From contig NZ_RRZK01000002.1 in assembly GCF_004348895.1 (NCBI RefSeq), positions 423,911-487,910 of the forward strand: a stretch of DNA of 64,000 bases, read 5' to 3'. Made by a program: the position numbers and the translations under genes. The DNA comes from Pseudomonas vancouverensis. Lineage in GTDB: Bacteria > Pseudomonadota > Gammaproteobacteria > Pseudomonadales > Pseudomonadaceae. Below are positions 61,219-64,000 of the stretch, piece by piece (within the stretch, counting starts at the first letter, position 1; every line of letters begins with the position of its first letter). Under the pieces are notes generated by a model. That model was given only the letters and a program-made list of their open reading frames with translations, did not search any database and was not told the origin of the DNA.

Positions 61219-61548
61219 ATGGAACAACACCTGGAAACCGTCGCCCTCTTCTCCCTGAAACTGGCTTACGAGTCGGAAGGCTCGAGCCCGATTCTGCGCG
61301 ATGACCTGGTGATGGGGGATTATCAGCGGGATGTGTTTGAGTTGCTGGTGCGACGGGGGGATGTGGCGGGGATTCAGGTGAAGGTGGGGGAATGTGTGGG
61401 GTTGGCGTTGGAGGCGGTTGGAGGGGTGGGGAAGCCGTTGGGGCGGGAGTTGGGGAGGTTGGTGGGGGAATTTGCCGGGATTCAGGCGATAGAGCTGCTG
61501 AATGCCCCGCTCGTTGCGCTCAAGGATTATCTGAAAGACATTCAATGA
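61219..61548 (+). CDS. Hypothetical 109-aa protein with G-run-rich coding strand
   Basis: No family recognised. The product is soluble and amphipathic (MEQHLETVALFSLKLAYES ... KPLGRELGRLVGEFAG). AAGGA lies 8 bases before the ATG, so translation is likely. From about 61310 to 61475 the coding strand is packed with GGG to GGGGGG runs and has very few C, because glycine, valine and leucine codons end in G instead of C; this differs from all neighbours. It sits just after the tRNA and before the toxin cassettes. Confidence 0.65.
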   Translation: MEQHLETVALFSLKLAYESEGSSPILRDDLVMGDYQRDVFELLVRRGDVAGIQVKVGECVGLALEAVGGVGKPLGRELGRLVGEFAGIQAIELLNAPLVALKDYLKDIQ

Positions 61549-61597
61549 GTGAAGGTGGACGGCCTAATCGGGATCGTCCACTTGCCTGACGCTGCCA

Positions 61598-61977
61598 TTA
61601 AAGGTCAAAAATCTTCACGATGGCCCAGGCGGAGAACAGTGCCCACACAAGCCATGACAGGCTCTGCCACAAGAAAACCAGCTTGCGTTTGATTGGCATT
61701 GGAAGGTTCTCTATGTCCTCAGCACAGATAGTTCCGTTTTCGATACATCTACCTGGCGCCGAGACGTAAAGGGCAATGCTGCTGAGCATCCATAACCGTC
61801 CCCATGGCCTCCGTGTCGCGACGAGGCGAGAACGATAATTGCCGGGCTGTTTTTCAGGTGCCCAAAGAGTACATCCGCCTTGGTGTAGGCCATATGAAGT
61901 GCCACTACTAGCCAAACGAAGAGCAATAGGAATATTAAGCAACCGAGGGTAGCGACTATCATCGTTGCGTTAGTCAC
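61598..61977 (-). pseudogene. Frameshifted membrane immunity-like gene of the orphan cassette
   Basis: Two overlapping frames together match the intact immunity-like protein at 62579-62962. The first (from GTG 61977) gives the start of the match, up to about VLFGHLKNSP; after a shift near 61815-61840 the second frame gives ENGTICAEDIENLPMPIKRKLVFLW..., the counterpart of KHGVLSVQDFEGFPRSLKWKLVMLQW. No slippery heptamer is obvious at the junction, so a decayed gene is more likely than programmed frameshifting. The GTG overlaps the preceding toxin-tip stop (GTGA), the same coupling as in the intact pair. Confidence 0.7.
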
Positions 61978-62520
61978 CTCGTTGCCTCATAGATAACGTC
62001 CCCCAACCATTCTCCAAATCCGCTACCTAATGCCCCTCCCACCAAGGCCCCTGTCCCTACCGCAACCGCAACCGCAACCGCAGTGCATACTCCGGTGCCC
62101 AGACCACCATTAGTGACCCCGAGAGCAATGCAGAGCATTCTTGCGTTCTCAGCTGATAACTTCGCACCTATGGCGGCACCACCCATGATTCCGCCACCAA
62201 AGTTACCGGCCTCAGTGAATCTGATTCGCTCGCATGCTTCGGTATTTCCCGCCATACATACCTACTGCACCTTCACGGCCGATGCACCTCCGCCGACAGC
62301 AGTGCCCAGCCAACCGCCGTATTGAACGTATTTAGAAGCCTTCGACACACCTTCAAGATGGGTGGCATATTCTGGTACTTGCCCGGCGGGACTGGCACCG
62401 GCCCAGTGGTGGACCAGACTTTGGCTTGAGATGCCCAACATTTTTTTCAGATTAATATGTTGAGGAAACCCAATTCCCTTGCGAGTCAGTGCCGTCATAT
62501 GGCTGTTGAGCTGCGCGAGC
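61974..62520 (-). pseudogene. Orphan effector C-terminal cassette (pre-toxin segment plus divergent toxin tip)
   Basis: This fragment begins at a sharp junction near 62520. Its first 250 bases (about 62272-62520) are nearly identical to 63245-63493 of the full effector (constant offset of 973 bases). After an in-frame TAG at 62262-62264, the frame continues with MAGNTEACERIRFTEAGNF, the counterpart of AAGNSEACRHIRLTESGSF, and a glycine-rich hydrophobic tip that differs clearly from the intact one. It has no credible start of its own, so it is an unexpressed or decayed alternative toxin tip. Confidence 0.75.
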
Positions 62521-62578
62521 TTCCTCCATCGTGTGGCATAAGAAAAAACCAACTGCGGCGCCACCGAATCTTCACCAG

Positions 62579-62962
62579 CTATTTGAGCGCTCCTGATTTC
62601 CATAATGCGACTAGTAAGGTCATGACAGTAAATGACACAACTACACTCCATTGCAACATAACTAATTTCCATTTTAGTGAACGGGGAAAACCTTCAAAAT
62701 CCTGCACACTTAGAACGCCGTGCTTAATAAAAAAACCTGGGAAGGTAAGTACCATGCAAGCGCTTCCCACTAGCTGAAGCCTTCCCCAATAACCTTTATG
62801 TATGCTTACAGAATTAGATATGCTTGGGGAGCTATTCATGAAATGCGCTAATAACAACTCTTTTTTCGCATACCCCAAGTGCAATGCATAGCAGTTGCCG
62901 GCAAGTACAAATACAAACGCCAGGCCACACAAGCCGCCAGCAGTTATTTCTGCAGTAGTCAT
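62579..62962 (-). CDS. Probable membrane immunity protein
   Basis: A 127-aa protein with three predicted TM helices (about 8-28, 64-84, 102-122). The ATG overlaps the effector stop by 4 bases (ATGA), the usual coupling of a toxin with its antidote. A membrane protein is what would be expected to neutralise a pore-forming effector from within the inner membrane. No named family recognised; the function is inferred from position, topology and the parallel gene in the orphan cassette. Confidence 0.7.
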   Translation of the reverse strand: MTTAEITAGGLCGLAFVFVLAGNCYALHLGYAKKELLLAHFMNSSPSISNSVSIHKGYWGRLQLVGSACMVLTFPGFFIKHGVLSVQDFEGFPRSLKWKLVMLQWSVVVSFTVMTLLVALWKSGALK

Positions 62963-64000
62963 TTGGTCGACTCGTAAATCGCTTCGCCTATGAACTCGCC
63001 ACTCATTTCTCCCAATATCCCCCCCGCAATTGAGCCAGCGCCAACCGCAACGATACTGCAAGCAAGGGTTAGAGCGCCGCCGGTTGGGACTCCCAGAGCA
63101 ACGCACAGGGCTCCGACTACCGGCGCGGTTAATATCCTGCCTGTGGCCACGCCAGCGGCCACTCCTACCGTGAAACTCCCTGACTCAGTAAGCCGGATAT
63201 GTCTACACGCTTCGCTATTTCCCGCAGCACACACATCCTGTACCTTCGCGGCCGACGCCCCGCCACCAATGGCGGTACCGAGCCAACCACCGTACTGAAT
63301 GTATTTAGAAGCTTTCGACACACCTTCAAGATGGGTGGCATAACCTGGTATTTGCCCGGCGGGACTGGCGCCGGCCCAGTGGTGGACCAGACTTTGGCTT
63401 GAGATGCCCAGCATTTTTTTCAAATTAATATGTTGAGGAAACCCAATTCCCTTACGAGTCAGTGCCGTCATATGGCTGTTGAGCTGTGCGAGCAAACGCT
63501 GGCGCTCTGCAAAAAAACCAGGCGAGTGCAGATGCCCGTCTCGTTGCAGCGTCGTCTGTTGCAGAGCCTCAAGCTCACGCAAGGCATTGCCTACGCTGTC
63601 CAAGTTGTTCTTGAAAATACTCGCCCCCACACCGATGGTTTGCGAGCCATAAGTCAAAAAGTCCTGAATAACCTCCCGGTGTTGCACCATGAAATCCGCC
63701 TCTTCCGGTCTGAGGGTTTCGAGGATCTGATTGGTCCTGGCCGCCACGCCCATGAGCAGGGCTTCTTCAAGGGTGCACTGGTAGTTGCTGGGGTCGCTCA
63801 GCACAATCATCGAGCCGGCCTTGACCTCGTGCCGGTAAGGATTGAGCAGTTTGAATTTGCCCATCACCGCCGCGTCGCGCAGGGTGAACAGGTCGGCTTC
63901 GAGTTGTTCGCGGGTGGTGCTTTTCGGAACGATGTAGAAGCCGGGTTCTTCGGCTGTGGCACTGCCGAGGGGCACGGACCTGGGTGTGCTAGAAGCGGAC
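62959..64000 (-). CDS. Probable pore-forming antibacterial effector (5' end outside window)
   Basis: The frame is open to the window edge, so the N-terminus is missing; the first in-window start-like codon is GTG 63975. Visible parts: a segment resembling LysM/PAAR-linker sequence (YIVPKSTTREQLEADLF ... VKAGSMIVLSDP), a helical middle (about 90-210, EEALLMGVAARTNQIL), a conserved pre-toxin part (KGIGFPQHINLKKMLGISSQSLVHHW ... ATHLEGVSKASKY), and a C-terminal 70-90 residues rich in Gly/Ala/Val with two to three possible membrane helices (TAPVVGALCVALGV, LACSIVAVGAGSIAGGILG). Context with a membrane immunity gene suggests a type VI-type membrane-depolarising effector; delivery system genes lie outside the window. 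Confidence 0.65.
   Translation of the reverse strand, partial: SASSTPRSVPLGSATAEEPGFYIVPKSTTREQLEADLFTLRDAAVMGKFKLLNPYRHEVKAGSMIVLSDPSNYQCTLEEALLMGVAARTNQILETLRPEEADFMVQHREVIQDFLTYGSQTIGVGASIFKNNLDSVGNALRELEALQQTTLQRDGHLHSPGFFAERQRLLAQLNSHMTALTRKGIGFPQHINLKKMLGISSQSLVHHWAGASPAGQIPGYATHLEGVSKASKYIQYGGWLGTAIGGGASAAKVQDVCAAGNSEACRHIRLTESGSFTVGVAAGVATGRILTAPVVGALCVALGVPTGGALTLACSIVAVGAGSIAGGILGEMSGEFIGEAIYESTK

Noticed and set aside
61815..61840. Programmed frameshifting in the orphan immunity gene
   Set aside because: No slippery heptamer or poly-A/T run and no strong downstream hairpin at the junction; the linked toxin tip also has an in-frame stop, so decay is simpler.
60984..64000. Integrated element at tRNA-Leu with att repeats
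   Set aside because: I looked for a second copy of the tRNA 3' end downstream and saw none inside the window, and no integrase gene is present, so integration at the tRNA is not supported.

Overview
The window is an ordinary-GC Pseudomonas chromosome segment, most like the P. fluorescens group. Evidence is the gene order and protein content: colR/colS beside a 222-residue methyltransferase and a WapQ/InaA kinase; metG-rnf-nth followed by a small PA3496-type gene; argG-motY-pyrC-rnt-peroxiredoxin-bfd-bfrB; glpF-glpK-glpR-glpD; hom-thrC-dsbC-xerD; queA-tgt-yajC-secD-secF. REP/REPIN palindromes typical of this group are scattered between genes. Most of the window is core genome.

Layout. 1-7.7 kb: the 3' end of an RND efflux pump, then an envelope locus made of a secreted small protein, wapQ, orf222, colS and colR (minus strand), diverging from an LTA-synthase-type sulfatase and a PAP2 phosphatase. 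Two sequences matching the published ColR-binding consensus sit about 70 bases upstream of orf222 and of the LTA-synthase gene, so ColRS probably controls both flanking units. 7.8-13.4 kb: groES-groEL, fxsA, hugZ, an SDR dehydrogenase and apbC. 13.6-20.5 kb: metG, then an Rnf/Rsx-like cluster (A, B, D, G, E) with no rnfC and with most membrane iron-sulfur ligands missing, then nth. 20.5-22.4 kb: a NarL-type regulator and an AT-rich stretch with one unrecognised membrane protein.

22.4-34.1 kb: arginine synthesis genes argG and argF, each with an ArgR-type operator of 21-base direct repeats, with motY, pyrC, rnt, peroxiredoxin, the iron-storage pair bfd/bfrB (Fur-type box in front of bfd), grxD, a molybdopterin oxidoreductase and an orphan ABC ATPase. 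34.1-41 kb: phzF, ybaK and the glycerol regulon glpF-glpK-glpR-glpD with candidate GlpR sites. 41-55.4 kb: an OYE reductase, recJ, yaeQ, a CoA-transferase, a periplasmic binding protein, thrC, hom, dsbC, xerD, an antiporter and a glycine-zipper protein. 55.4-60.9 kb: queA-tgt-yajC-secD-secF. 61 kb: tRNA-Leu(CAA) with a clear sigma-70 promoter and a terminator.

The region after the tRNA (61.2-64 kb) looks accessory. It holds a G-run-rich small gene, then, on the minus strand, a probable pore-forming effector (cut by the window edge) with an overlapping membrane immunity gene. Downstream lies a decayed second cassette: a near-identical pre-toxin segment joined to a different toxin tip and a frameshifted immunity gene. 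This arrangement resembles orphan toxin-tip cassettes of polymorphic toxins. This cassette array and the divergent Rnf complex are the most unusual items here.
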